Assembly (NCBI GenBank): GCA_046080565.1
Contig: JBJTUF010000325.1
Coordinates: 1 to 11,626, forward strand
Direction: 5' to 3'
DNA length: 11,626 bases
Origin: Cuspidothrix sp046080565
Lineage (GTDB): Bacteria; Cyanobacteriota; Cyanobacteriia; Cyanobacteriales; Nostocaceae
Below the pieces are notes generated by a model, which was given only the letters and a program-made list of their open reading frames with translations, did not search any database and had not been told where the DNA came from. Shown here in pieces: positions 1 through 7,100 of this stretch (positions are counted from its first letter, which is position 1; every line of letters starts with the position of its first letter). The position numbers and the translations under genes were made by a program.

Positions 1-1
1 G

Positions 2-115
2 GTACATCAAATGTTCCAAAAAACTATAGAAGAATTAATGCAATTTAGCCGCTATCGGTTGAAGGATTACATCAAAGGGCAAAGAGCTATGAAGCTTGCT
101 CTCTCTAGCTTCTAG
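2..115 (+). CDS. C-terminal end of an unidentified protein (partial)
   Basis: Frame 2 is open from the window edge for 37 codons and stops at TAG 113-115. The peptide is amphipathic and basic, with pieces such as MFQKTIEELMQF and RLKDYIKGQ, and looks like a helical protein tail. The other two forward frames close early. No start is visible because the gene would begin outside the window. I do not recognise the family. It could be a chance open frame, since only 114 bases can be judged. A 335-base gap separates it from the next gene. Confidence 0.35.
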   Translation, partial: VHQMFQKTIEELMQFSRYRLKDYIKGQRAMKLALSSF

Positions 116-269
116 CTATCTTGTCCTCCTGTCAGAAATTACATAGGATTGCTATATTATGTCTAATTTATTTCTATTACCGAAAAATTAGGAAAATAAA
201 ATGGTTATTTATGCAATGTTTTAGTTAGTTAATAGTGATAGGGGATCAAGTGGAAATTATAAGATTCAA

Positions 270-298
270 ATCTCCGATGTCTGGAATAAGTCGGGGAT
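270..298. repeat. Degenerate AAGTCGGGG hairpin repeat, copy 1
   Basis: The right arm AAGTCGGGGAT (288-298) faces the left arm ATCTCCGATGT (270-280) across a 7-base loop. The arms pair with two G-T wobbles and one mismatch. The right arm and loop size match the perfect hairpin at 10211-10235, so the two are probably members of one dispersed repeat family. This copy has decayed on its left arm. There is no T-run after it, so it is not an obvious terminator. Confidence 0.6.
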
Positions 299-417
299 AT
301 TTTTGGTAATAAGCGTGCTAATCCTCTATTTTATTTGCCTAAAACTTTTAACGCATTCTCGGCTAATTTCTTCAATGTCCGTTTTCCCACTAGCCAAGAT
401 TAACCAAATTTCGCTAC

Positions 418-439
418 ATTAGGAAAACGTACACCTAAT
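418..439. promoter_or_regulatory. Inverted repeat just before the rre1 start
   Basis: ATTAGG (418-423) and CCTAAT (434-439) form a perfect 6-base inverted repeat with a 10-base spacer. It ends against the AGGA ribosome binding site (440-443), 7 bases before ATG 451. It could be an operator, for example for autoregulation by this NarL-type regulator, or an RNA hairpin affecting initiation. A chance match cannot be excluded. Confidence 0.35.
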
Positions 440-450
440 AGGAATTTTCA

Positions 451-1146
451 ATGTCAGCACAACTGTTACTGGTAGATGATGAACCGGGATTACGGGAAGC
501 CGTGAAAGAATACTTACAAGAAAGCGGTTATAGGGTTCAAACTGCCAGTAATGCCCGCGAAGGTTGGGACTGGATGCAAGAGAATACTGCCGATTTAGTC
601 ATTTCTGATATTATGATGCCCCAGGTGGATGGCTATCAGTTCCTCAAACAATTGCGAGATGATCCCCGCTTTCAAGCGTTACCAGTGGTATTTTTAACAG
701 CTAAAGGTATGACAGGCGATCGCATTCAAGGCTACCATGCTGGAGTGGATGCTTATTTACCCAAACCATTTGACCCCGATGAATTAGTGGCCATAGTTGA
801 AAACTTACTAGCACGTCGCAGCAGCCAAACCTCACCTAGTGGTGAAGATAGCCAAACGCCAAATCTTGCCGATTTGGCCAACCAAATTGCTCAAATTAGA
901 ATATTATTAACTCATAGAAATTCTATATCCCCATCACCAGCCCCCTTTAAAATAGATTTGACTCCCAGAGAGCAAAGTGTTTTAAATCTAGTTGCCGAAG
1001 GATTAATGAACAAAGAAATTGCCCGTCGTTTAGAAACAAGCGTCCGCAACGTGGAAAAATATGTCAGTCGTTTATTTAGTAAAACTGGTACTAATAGCCG
1101 CACAGAGTTAGTTCGTTTTGCCTTAGAACATGGTCTAGCCAAGTAA
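451..1146 (+). CDS. rre1: NarL/LuxR-type response regulator Rre1 (Ycf29-like)
   Basis: Two-component response regulator of 231 aa. The receiver domain spans about residues 4-120, with the acidic pair D9/D10, phosphoacceptor D53 in the segment ISDIMMPQ, T83 and K105. After a variable linker, a LuxR/NarL helix-turn-helix occupies about 168-228 (LTPREQSVLNLVAEGLMNKEIA and the following recognition helix, broken here by residue, DLTPREQ to NSRTELV). Length and both halves match cyanobacterial Rre1 and plastid Ycf29. In Synechocystis this regulator is linked to Hik2 and Hik34 and controls heat, salt and high-light genes such as sigB. The start ATG has AGGA 7 bases upstream. The gene stands alone, with no histidine kinase nearby. 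The family is secure; the exact orthology is from memory. Confidence 0.85.
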   Translation: MSAQLLLVDDEPGLREAVKEYLQESGYRVQTASNAREGWDWMQENTADLVISDIMMPQVDGYQFLKQLRDDPRFQALPVVFLTAKGMTGDRIQGYHAGVDAYLPKPFDPDELVAIVENLLARRSSQTSPSGEDSQTPNLADLANQIAQIRILLTHRNSISPSPAPFKIDLTPREQSVLNLVAEGLMNKEIARRLETSVRNVEKYVSRLFSKTGTNSRTELVRFALEHGLAK

Positions 1147-1191
1147 ACTACCTCTATTGGTAATTCAAGTATTTGGTATAAAAATGGTAAA

Positions 1192-1296
1192 ATGCACCTG
1201 GATAATTCTCTTGCCAACATAGCCATGATCTTTTTAAATGGCCAGTCTGGAGACAAAAATATTGTAGACGTAATTGCACGTTTACAAGCAAATTAG
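1192..1296 (+). CDS. Possible small ORF after rre1 (34 aa)
   Basis: ATG 1192 opens a 34-codon frame ending in TAG 1294-1296, with peptide parts such as MHLDNSLANIAMIF and VIARLQAN. The same frame is open without a break back to the rre1 stop (TAA 1144-1146), so 49 sense codons follow that stop in the rre1 frame. The composition looks protein-like, with regular hydrophobic spacing. No Shine-Dalgarno sequence precedes the ATG. It could be a small protein, a decayed tail of a longer gene, or chance. I do not recognise it. Confidence 0.3.
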   Translation: MHLDNSLANIAMIFLNGQSGDKNIVDVIARLQAN

Positions 1297-1388
1297 TTAT
1301 TTAGATAAAACCAGTAGAAGCAGAAATTAAAAACTCAATCTTCTCAATAGTCAATGAGATTTCCCCATTGTAGCTAAGGCAGCAATAA

Positions 1389-1670
1389 CTACTGAATGGT
1401 ATCCGCAAAATTCCGCAACCGCATAAGTTGTCGGCGCATTTGGGGAGAGGCTTTAAACTCGGAAATCTCCTGAGCTTTTACAGAAGCCTGTAAAGTTTCT
1501 AGAAAGTCATCTGATCCTTCAGTTAAAGCTTCTAGTAGAACTTGTAATAGTTGATCACGATCACCTAACAAACTTTTTTCCTCAATCAGTCGGAATTTGA
1601 GGTGAATTTCACATTCATAAACACCGACTTCAGGATTATTTATTTGACGTGGTAATGCTTTGGAGTTCAT
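1389..1670 (-). CDS. Heterocyst differentiation regulator-like small protein (asr1734/Npun_R1517 type)
   Basis: A 93-aa soluble protein with no signal peptide or membrane segment. The N-terminal part (YECEIHLKFRLIEEK, about 18-32) looks like a beta strand pair. The C-terminal two thirds look helical, with LLQVLLEALTEG and a basic end (RRQLMRLRNFAD). From memory this matches a short family found in heterocyst-forming cyanobacteria, including Anabaena asr1734, whose overexpression blocks heterocyst formation, and Npun_R1517 of Nostoc punctiforme. No recognised DNA-binding fold is visible in the sequence. The start ATG (1668-1670) has AAAGGA about 12 bases upstream, a long spacing. The gene converges on rre1 and diverges from ndhM. 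The family call is fairly confident, the regulatory role less so. Confidence 0.65.
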   Translation of the reverse strand: MNSKALPRQINNPEVGVYECEIHLKFRLIEEKSLLGDRDQLLQVLLEALTEGSDDFLETLQASVKAQEISEFKASPQMRRQLMRLRNFADTIQ

Positions 1671-2312
1671 AGTTTTGAGGATTCCTTTAATTAGTGGTCA
1701 TACGGGTGAGAGACTTGATCTGTGTGAAAAATTGCTTATACGTTCCTGATTGTTTTGTAGATCCAAAGTTTTTCCAGATAAGAATTTTTCCCGATCCATC
1801 AAACTGGCATTCTATTTTACTCCCCCTGGATTTTTTTTAGTTAGATTTTACTGTTTTTTGATGTTTCTTTACCAGCTATGGCTGATCGAAGCCATAAACT
1901 ATTATTCAGTTTTTGAGGTGTCATACCATGAAGTTTCTGTAAAAAATTGATTAGACCTTTTTAAAGGTTTCTACATCAACTTGTTCCAAACGTCAAGAAA
2001 TATTATTTTTTTTACTTTTTGACCAGAATAATACTTAAGCATTTGTACCGAACACCCCCCTGAAATGAATGCAATTTATAATTTTAGAAAAACTCACTAA
2101 TTGTGGAAAACTTCCGTAAAGTCACTACAATATAAGTATATTTACATCAGAAAAAATCATCATCAGTCAAAAAATCAGAAAATTTTGTAGGAACAATCAC
2201 ATACATGAGAGAAAATCAACTCAAAAAATTCTGAACTCCTCAAGTCCTGAACTTCTGTATTCTTGTTAAAATGATTGCAGTGTAATTCAGCTAAACTCTT
2301 ACACCGAAATTT
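1671..2312. other. Long divergent intergenic region
   Basis: 642 bases, strongly AT-rich, between the 93-aa gene (-) and ndhM (+). It must hold both promoters. It contains T-rich runs around 1828-1860 and 2006-2020, and a decayed TGAACTCCT repeat at 2231-2252 related to the one at 5205-5228. A 66-codon frame (1750-1950) is rich in F and Y from the T-runs and is not believable as a gene. I see no tRNA or clear small-RNA structure. Confidence 0.6.
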
Positions 2313-2666
2313 ATGGATAACCCGATGCTGCTTAAGTCCACAACCCGTCATATTCGCATTTTTGCAGCCGAAATGGACAGGGATGAACTGATTCCGAGTA
2401 ATCAAGTCTTGACATTAGATGTTGATCCAGACAACGAATTTAACTGGAATGAAGACGCTCTACAAAAAGTTTATCGCCAGTTTGATCAACTTGTAGAAGC
2501 ATCTAGTGGCGCGGATCTAACCGATTATAACTTACGCCGTATTGGTTCAGACTTAGAGCATTATCTGCGATCGCTACTACAAAAAGGCGAAATCAGCTAC
2601 AATCTCTCCAGTCGTGTCAATAACTACAGCATGGGAGTACCCCAAGTAGCAACAAAAGACAATTAA
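2313..2666 (+). CDS. ndhM: NAD(P)H-quinone oxidoreductase subunit M (NdhM)
   Basis: Small peripheral subunit of the cyanobacterial/plastid NDH-1 complex in thylakoid membranes, which takes electrons into plastoquinone for respiration and cyclic flow around photosystem I. NdhM belongs to the oxygenic-photosynthesis-specific set and is absent from ordinary bacterial complex I. The conserved core is clear: MLLKSTTRHIRIF at the start, LTLDVDPDNEFNWNE (about 34-48), DLTDYNLRRIGSDLEHYLRS (about 69-88) and KGEISYNLSSRVNNYSMG near the end. Homologues usually start at the MLLKS methionine, so ATG 2325 (113 aa) is as likely as ATG 2313 (117 aa). A terminator follows 50 bases after the stop, so the gene is probably monocistronic. 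Confidence 0.93.
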   Translation: MDNPMLLKSTTRHIRIFAAEMDRDELIPSNQVLTLDVDPDNEFNWNEDALQKVYRQFDQLVEASSGADLTDYNLRRIGSDLEHYLRSLLQKGEISYNLSSRVNNYSMGVPQVATKDN

Positions 2667-2715
2667 TCGGCCACTGGCAAAAACAATATTGACAAGATTT
2701 GGAACTTAAAGGATA

Positions 2716-2746
2716 AGGGGTAAAGATGTACCCCTGTCTCTTTTTA
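2716..2746 (+). terminator. Rho-independent terminator after ndhM
   Basis: AGGGGTA (2716-2722) and TACCCCT (2729-2735) form a perfect 7-bp stem around a 6-base loop. GTCTC and then a T-run at 2741-2745 follow. The position, about 50 bases past the ndhM stop, and the form fit an intrinsic terminator that separates ndhM from the phosphatase gene. Confidence 0.75.
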
Positions 2747-2891
2747 CCTTCCCCTTTTCCCCTGCTGTGATTGACCAAAAATGTTAAGTTTTACTGACAA
2801 GTGGCAAATTAGTTCTGTTGTGACTACATATTCCCATAAAAATAAAAGTTATGATCAGGCTGTGGATTTTCCAAAATAGGAACAGCGGCCA

Positions 2892-5087
2892 GTGCTGCTA
2901 CCAAATACTGTTGAAAAAAATGCCAATTGCAGAATCGGTGGGAAAATTATGGAAAATGATGCGGTAAGGCTTTACTGCCCAAATGAATATTGTCAATCTG
3001 CTAATCCTCTCACCCACAAATTTTGCCAGCAGTGTTCCACACCTTTGCCTAAGCGTTACCTCTGGGCCGTGGGCAATTATCTTAATGACTGTGATCCTGG
3101 AACTATCTTAGGCGATCGCTATTTAGTTATTCATAAATCCATTCTTTTAGACATTAAACCTGGGTTACTACCTGAAATACCTGAATTAGATAATTTAGGA
3201 ACAATCAGACCTTATCTGAAACTCATTCCCCATCGTCTCCATATCCCACAAGTTTATGGCATTCTCAATTTAGACCATAACCAGCACCACAAAAAAATCC
3301 TGCTCCTGGAAAGACCACCATTAATCACTGATGCAACCATCAACGAAGCACATCTATGCAATAGCTTAGATACTGTTTGGACAGAAGCTTCATCCATGCG
3401 CCAAATTCATTGGTTGTGGCAATTAGCTAATTTATGGCAACCTCTAGCCATGGAAGGCGTAGCATCTACCCTACTTGATCTAAATTGCATCAGAGTAGAA
3501 GGGGTATTAATTCGATTATTAGAATTACGACTTGATATAGACCACCTACCAATATTATCCCAATTGGGAGAATTGTGGCAACAATTAGTTAAAAATGCTA
3601 AACCTAGTATTGCCCCCTTTCTTCAAGAACTTTGTGATCTGCTGATTCAAGGAGAAATTAAATCATCAGAACAATTAATTAAGGTTTTAGATCAAGGGCT
3701 GAATCAATTAGAAAGATATCAAACCTCCACAATTAAAATCTATACTAAAAGCGATCCAGGCCCAAGTCGCCCACGGAACGAAGATGCCTGTTATCCGTCT
3801 AGTGATACCTTAATTACTAAACCACCCCAACAAAATGCTCTGGCTATTGTTTGTGATGGTATTGGCGGACATGAGGGCGGAAATGTGGCCTCTAACCTGG
3901 CAATTGAAACCATTGAGCAAAAAGTCAGAGAATTAACCTCACTGTCCTCCGATAATATAGATCCTTCATCCCTACTGTTAGATTTAGAAGGGGCAGTAGC
4001 CAATGTCAATGACAAAATCAGTCAACGCAACGATAGCGAACATCGTCAAGGACGACAACGCATGGGGACTACCATTGTCATGGCTTTACCTATTGCCCAT
4101 GAAATGTATATTACTCATGTAGGTGATAGTCGTGCCTACTGGATTACCCGTCATAACTGCTATCAAGTCACCTTAGATGATGATGTAGCATCCCGTGAAG
4201 TCCGTTTAGGCTATGCTTTATACCGGGAAGCATTGCAACATAGTGGTTCTGGCTCATTGGTTCAAGCCTTGGGTATGAGTAAAAGCAATCTCCTACATCC
4301 TACGTCTCAACGTTTTATTCTTGATGAAGACGCAGTTTTTTTACTGACATCAGATGGATTAAGTGATTTTGACCGGGTAGAAGAATATTGGGAAGCGGAA
4401 ATATTACCCCTGCTATTAGGTAAAACAACTATAGAAAATGTGGCAGAAAAATTAATCAACATTGCTAATACTAAAAATGGACATGATAATGTGACTATTG
4501 CCTTATTACATCATGATATTAAATACACTGAACCAGATATCAAGATGGCTATAGATATTGTTAATATTGTTGCCAATACACAACCATCAATATTTGATGA
4601 TACTATTAGTAATGAAACTGAGATTGATTCTCAGAAAACTCAGGTTATTCAGGAAAATAAACCCGTTACACCTGCTTTCATCCCACTACAGTTAGTAGTA
4701 ATTTTAGGCTTAATGCTATTAGTTGGTTTATTAGGATATTGGTTTAAACTACAAATTCAATCACCAACAATTATTTCCTCTCCGTCTCCTTTTGCCAGTA
4801 AACCCCCGTCTAATTCTACAGAGAGAAGGTTAGAGAATATATCTCCTAATTGGGTAATTCAGGTCAATACTCCTTTAACTATTAATAATCAGTCTTTTCC
4901 GGCACGAAGTTTTTTTCAAGTGATGGAGAAAAAACCTAATCCCAATGCCGCAGATAATCCAGATTTACGGTTACGGTTGTGTACAACTGGCAATTCCCCA
5001 GATAAAATTATTGCACTGAATTTTTCCGAACTCCAAGATTTAAATATCTCTATTTTACAATCGGAGCAGCCTAATCCCTGTGAATAG
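2892..5087 (+). CDS. prpJ: Membrane-anchored PP2C protein phosphatase with zinc ribbon and kinase-like domain (PrpJ-like)
   Basis: Mn/Mg-dependent Ser/Thr protein phosphatase. Numbered from GTG 2892 (731 aa), it has a zinc ribbon (C29, C34, C45, C48), a degenerate kinase-like region (about 70-275) without the glycine loop, HRD or DFG motifs, and a full PP2C domain (about 283-545). PP2C motifs are RNED 295-298, DGIGGH 322-327, MGTT, GDSR 411-414, TSDGL with D488, and HDN with D532, so metal ligands appear intact. One membrane helix lies at about 596-620, and a C-terminal domain of about 110 aa probably faces the periplasm. ATG 2949 (712 aa), with GGTGGG before it, is the better start because the ribbon begins 9 residues later. 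Anabaena PrpJ is a plasma-membrane PP2C needed for heterocyst maturation; topology and neighbours agree, but orthology is from memory. Confidence 0.85.
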   Translation: MLLPNTVEKNANCRIGGKIMENDAVRLYCPNEYCQSANPLTHKFCQQCSTPLPKRYLWAVGNYLNDCDPGTILGDRYLVIHKSILLDIKPGLLPEIPELDNLGTIRPYLKLIPHRLHIPQVYGILNLDHNQHHKKILLLERPPLITDATINEAHLCNSLDTVWTEASSMRQIHWLWQLANLWQPLAMEGVASTLLDLNCIRVEGVLIRLLELRLDIDHLPILSQLGELWQQLVKNAKPSIAPFLQELCDLLIQGEIKSSEQLIKVLDQGLNQLERYQTSTIKIYTKSDPGPSRPRNEDACYPSSDTLITKPPQQNALAIVCDGIGGHEGGNVASNLAIETIEQKVRELTSLSSDNIDPSSLLLDLEGAVANVNDKISQRNDSEHRQGRQRMGTTIVMALPIAHEMYITHVGDSRAYWITRHNCYQVTLDDDVASREVRLGYALYREALQHSGSGSLVQALGMSKSNLLHPTSQRFILDEDAVFLLTSDGLSDFDRVEEYWEAEILPLLLGKTTIENVAEKLINIANTKNGHDNVTIALLHHDIKYTEPDIKMAIDIVNIVANTQPSIFDDTISNETEIDSQKTQVIQENKPVTPAFIPLQLVVILGLMLLVGLLGYWFKLQIQSPTIISSPSPFASKPPSNSTERRLENISPNWVIQVNTPLTINNQSFPARSFFQVMEKKPNPNAADNPDLRLRLCTTGNSPDKIIALNFSELQDLNISILQSEQPNPCE

Positions 5088-5106
5088 GCGCAAGGGATGG
5101 GGGGCT

Positions 5107-5171
5107 GGGGTGCAGGGGTGCAGGGGAGGCAGGGGTGCAGGGGTGCAGGGGAGGCAGGGGAGGCAGGGGAG
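5107..5171. repeat. G-rich tandem array of GGGGTGCA and GGGGAGGCA units
   Basis: The array starts 20 bases after the phosphatase stop. Its order is two GGGGTGCA, one GGGGAGGCA, two GGGGTGCA, two GGGGAGGCA, then a partial GGGGAGA. Eight runs of four G on the plus strand, spaced 4-5 bases apart, could fold into G-quadruplexes in DNA or in the phosphatase mRNA tail. Similar G-rich short tandem repeats are common between genes in Nostoc and Anabaena. Confidence 0.9.
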
Positions 5172-5204
5172 AAAATGATCTTCTTCTTGCTTCATCTTTC
5201 CTAC

Positions 5205-5228
5205 TGAACTCCTGAACTCCTGAACTCC
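5205..5228. repeat. TGAACTCC tandem repeat (3 copies)
   Basis: Three exact copies of TGAACTCC in a row. A degraded relative (TGAACTCCT, then CCTGAACTTCT) lies at 2232-2255 upstream of ndhM. This is the kind of short tandemly repeated sequence scattered through heterocystous cyanobacterial genomes. Confidence 0.85.
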
Positions 5229-5408
5229 TTACCATAAGGACAATTTTTAACGCCAACCTACTTACCCATTACCAATATCGCTAAATTGTAAAAAACCTGA
5301 AATAATACAGATATTATAGACAAAAGCAAAAATGCTAAATTGTCGAGATTTTCTTTACCTGGAATTTCCTGCATATCCATATTTTGAACGTTTAGCTTTC
5401 ACTAATCC

Positions 5409-6989
5409 ATGTCTTGCCTGAATTTGGCGATCGCCCGTCTAGTAAATACTGGTACTGATAATTTCGCCATTTGGGTAGTCAAAGCACCCTATCCCAGTGG
5501 CTACGTCCTTCGTGATTGTGTTTTCTCTGCCGAACTTAACCAAGTTTGGCGAGAATGGCAACAAATGTTTGCTGGTCATACTCCTTTAAATATCACTTCC
5601 TTGCCTACTTCTGGATCTGTTGGTTCACCCTCATCTGTGATGTCGCCGGCGGAAGGTCAACATCCCAGTCCTTACAGTAGTCGTCTCATGCAATCTTTAG
5701 GCATCCATTTATGGCGGTGGGTGTTTGATGGGGCGATTTTGAGTAGTTGGGAACGTAGTCGGGGTATGGCCATGGGTCAGCATACCCAATTAAAGTTTCG
5801 TTTGGAAATTCGTGATCCAGATCTGATTGCCTTACCTTGGGAAATTATGCAGAGGGAAGCTGGCCAAGCTGCCATATCTCTTTCCCAGGATGTTTTATTT
5901 AGTCGTACTATTAGTCAAGTTGAACAGCTGCCAGAATTACGAACTGATCGGGCGGTAAATATTTTACTGGTGTTAGGACATGATCATCAATTACAACTAG
6001 ATCAGGAAGCATCCTTGTTACAAAAAATTCTGTTAGAAGGTCGTCCTGGAGGAACAACCCATTTAGGATATGCACCTTGTACAGTAAAAACATTAATGCA
6101 ACCAACTAGTACGAAGTTAATTGACGAGTTAGAAACCAAAGCCTATAATGTTTTCTTTTATGCTGGTCACGGGCTACCAGACCCAGATGGGGGGTCATTA
6201 TTTTTAGGCCATGAACGGAAAATTAATGGTATAGAATTAGCCCAAGTTCTAACTCGTACAGGTGTAAAATTAGCAGTTTTTAATGCTTGTTGGGGAGCGC
6301 AACCAGCAGCAATTAATCATCAAGCCATACCTGCTAGTAGTTTGGCAGAAGTGCTAATTCGCCATGGTGTACCGGCGGTTTTGGGAATGCGTGATGAAAT
6401 TGCAGATGCAGAAAGTCATAGTTTTATCCAAACTTTTGCTTTGAGTTTGCGATCGCGCAAATCCATTGATGAAGCTGTAGCTGTAGCGAGGCAAGAATTA
6501 TTAACTCTGTACAAATTTAATCAACCGGCTTGGACTCTACCGGTGCTGTACCTGCATCCAGATTTTGATGGAGAACTAATTAAAGGCGTAGATGAAGGAA
6601 TTACAGAACTACCAGATACGGCAATTTTTGGGTTTGCTACCCCAGAAAAGACAGCATATTTGCGATCGCTTTCACCAGGAGGCAAAACTTGGTTATTGCG
6701 TTCCAGCGTTACCCGCATTGGTAGAACGAAAGATAATGATATCATCATCCCGGAAATTTATATTTCCAAACGTCACGCGGAAATTCTCTGCCGTAATATT
6801 CTCAATGGCAATAAATCCAAGATCGCCTATTACCTCCAAGATTTCTCCACTTATGGCACTACCTGGTATTTAAGCCCCAATGGTTGGCAACAGATCCTCC
6901 GGGAAGAAGTAGCTTTAATATCAGGAATGCAGTTAATGTTTGGTAGTTCTAAAGGAGAAATTTGGGAATTTATTTGTGAAGAATATTAA
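5409..6989 (+). CDS. CHAT-domain (caspase-like) protease with C-terminal FHA domain
   Basis: A 526-aa soluble protein. After an N-terminal region of about 180 aa comes a CHAT domain (about 183-385) of the caspase/separase clan: H254 in FFYAGHG and C294 in FNACWG form the expected Cys-His dyad, and GVPAVLGMRD and the helical SLRSRKSIDEAVAVARQEL segment are typical of CHAT proteins. A C-terminal FHA domain (about 415-525) has R436-G438-R439, S453, R455-H456 and a TYGT turn, so its phosphothreonine pocket looks intact. CHAT domains are predicted or shown proteases, some in regulated cell death and CRISPR-associated systems. The ATG at 5409 has no good ribosome binding site. It likely shares a transcript with the 212-aa gene 111 bases downstream. 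The substrate and trigger are unknown. Confidence 0.88.
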   Translation: MSCLNLAIARLVNTGTDNFAIWVVKAPYPSGYVLRDCVFSAELNQVWREWQQMFAGHTPLNITSLPTSGSVGSPSSVMSPAEGQHPSPYSSRLMQSLGIHLWRWVFDGAILSSWERSRGMAMGQHTQLKFRLEIRDPDLIALPWEIMQREAGQAAISLSQDVLFSRTISQVEQLPELRTDRAVNILLVLGHDHQLQLDQEASLLQKILLEGRPGGTTHLGYAPCTVKTLMQPTSTKLIDELETKAYNVFFYAGHGLPDPDGGSLFLGHERKINGIELAQVLTRTGVKLAVFNACWGAQPAAINHQAIPASSLAEVLIRHGVPAVLGMRDEIADAESHSFIQTFALSLRSRKSIDEAVAVARQELLTLYKFNQPAWTLPVLYLHPDFDGELIKGVDEGITELPDTAIFGFATPEKTAYLRSLSPGGKTWLLRSSVTRIGRTKDNDIIIPEIYISKRHAEILCRNILNGNKSKIAYYLQDFSTYGTTWYLSPNGWQQILREEVALISGMQLMFGSSKGEIWEFICEEY

Positions 6990-7039
6990 GGTTCGATGAA
7001 CTAGACCACTATCAATCATCGAGTCAATTTTTTTACGGA

Positions 7040-7057
7040 AATCTCATCCTTGAGATT
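7040..7057 (+). promoter_or_regulatory. Hairpin upstream of the 212-aa gene
   Basis: AATCTCA (7040-7046) and TGAGATT (7051-7057) pair perfectly around a 4-base TCCT loop, in the 111-base gap between the CHAT-FHA gene and the next gene. No T-run follows, so it is not a standard terminator. It might be an RNA-processing or stability element within a shared transcript. Confidence 0.4.
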
Positions 7058-7100
7058 GTAGCTGTCAACAAGACCAATAAGTTTAAATCGTGAGAAAAAA

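Larger units (their letters stand above)
116..450. other. Intergenic region upstream of rre1
   Basis: AT-rich spacer with no ORF of note. It should carry the rre1 promoter, but I see no convincing -35/-10 pair. Two structures stand out: a degraded copy of a hairpin repeat at 270-298, and an inverted repeat next to the rre1 ribosome binding site at 418-439. Both are listed separately. Confidence 0.6.
5088..5408. other. Intergenic region with repeats, before the CHAT-FHA gene
   Basis: 321 bases without a gene. The left half holds a G-rich tandem array (5107-5171) and an 8-base tandem repeat (5205-5228). The right half (5230-5408) is AT-rich and should hold the promoter of the CHAT-FHA gene, but I see no clear -35/-10 pair. 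The 61-codon frame on the minus strand here is translated repeat. Confidence 0.65.

Noticed and set aside
912..1256. 114-codon minus-strand ORF
   Set aside because: It is antisense to the DNA-binding domain of rre1, whose reading frame is clearly real.
1750..1950. 66-codon plus-strand ORF in the divergent spacer
   Set aside because: It owes its F/Y/L-rich composition to T-runs, has no good ribosome binding site and no recognisable protein pattern.
2116..2128. NtcA-like GTA/TAC pair upstream of ndhM
   Set aside because: The spacing between GTA and TAC is 7, not 8, so it misses the consensus.
2175..2405. 76-codon minus-strand ORF across the ndhM start
   Set aside because: It overlaps the conserved ndhM coding sequence on the other strand and has no family features.
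5071..5256. 61-codon minus-strand ORF rich in Pro and Ser
   Set aside because: It is the translation of the G-rich tandem array and the TGAACTCC repeat.
6592..6873. 93-codon plus-strand ORF
   Set aside because: It is a second frame inside the FHA-coding part of the CHAT-FHA gene.
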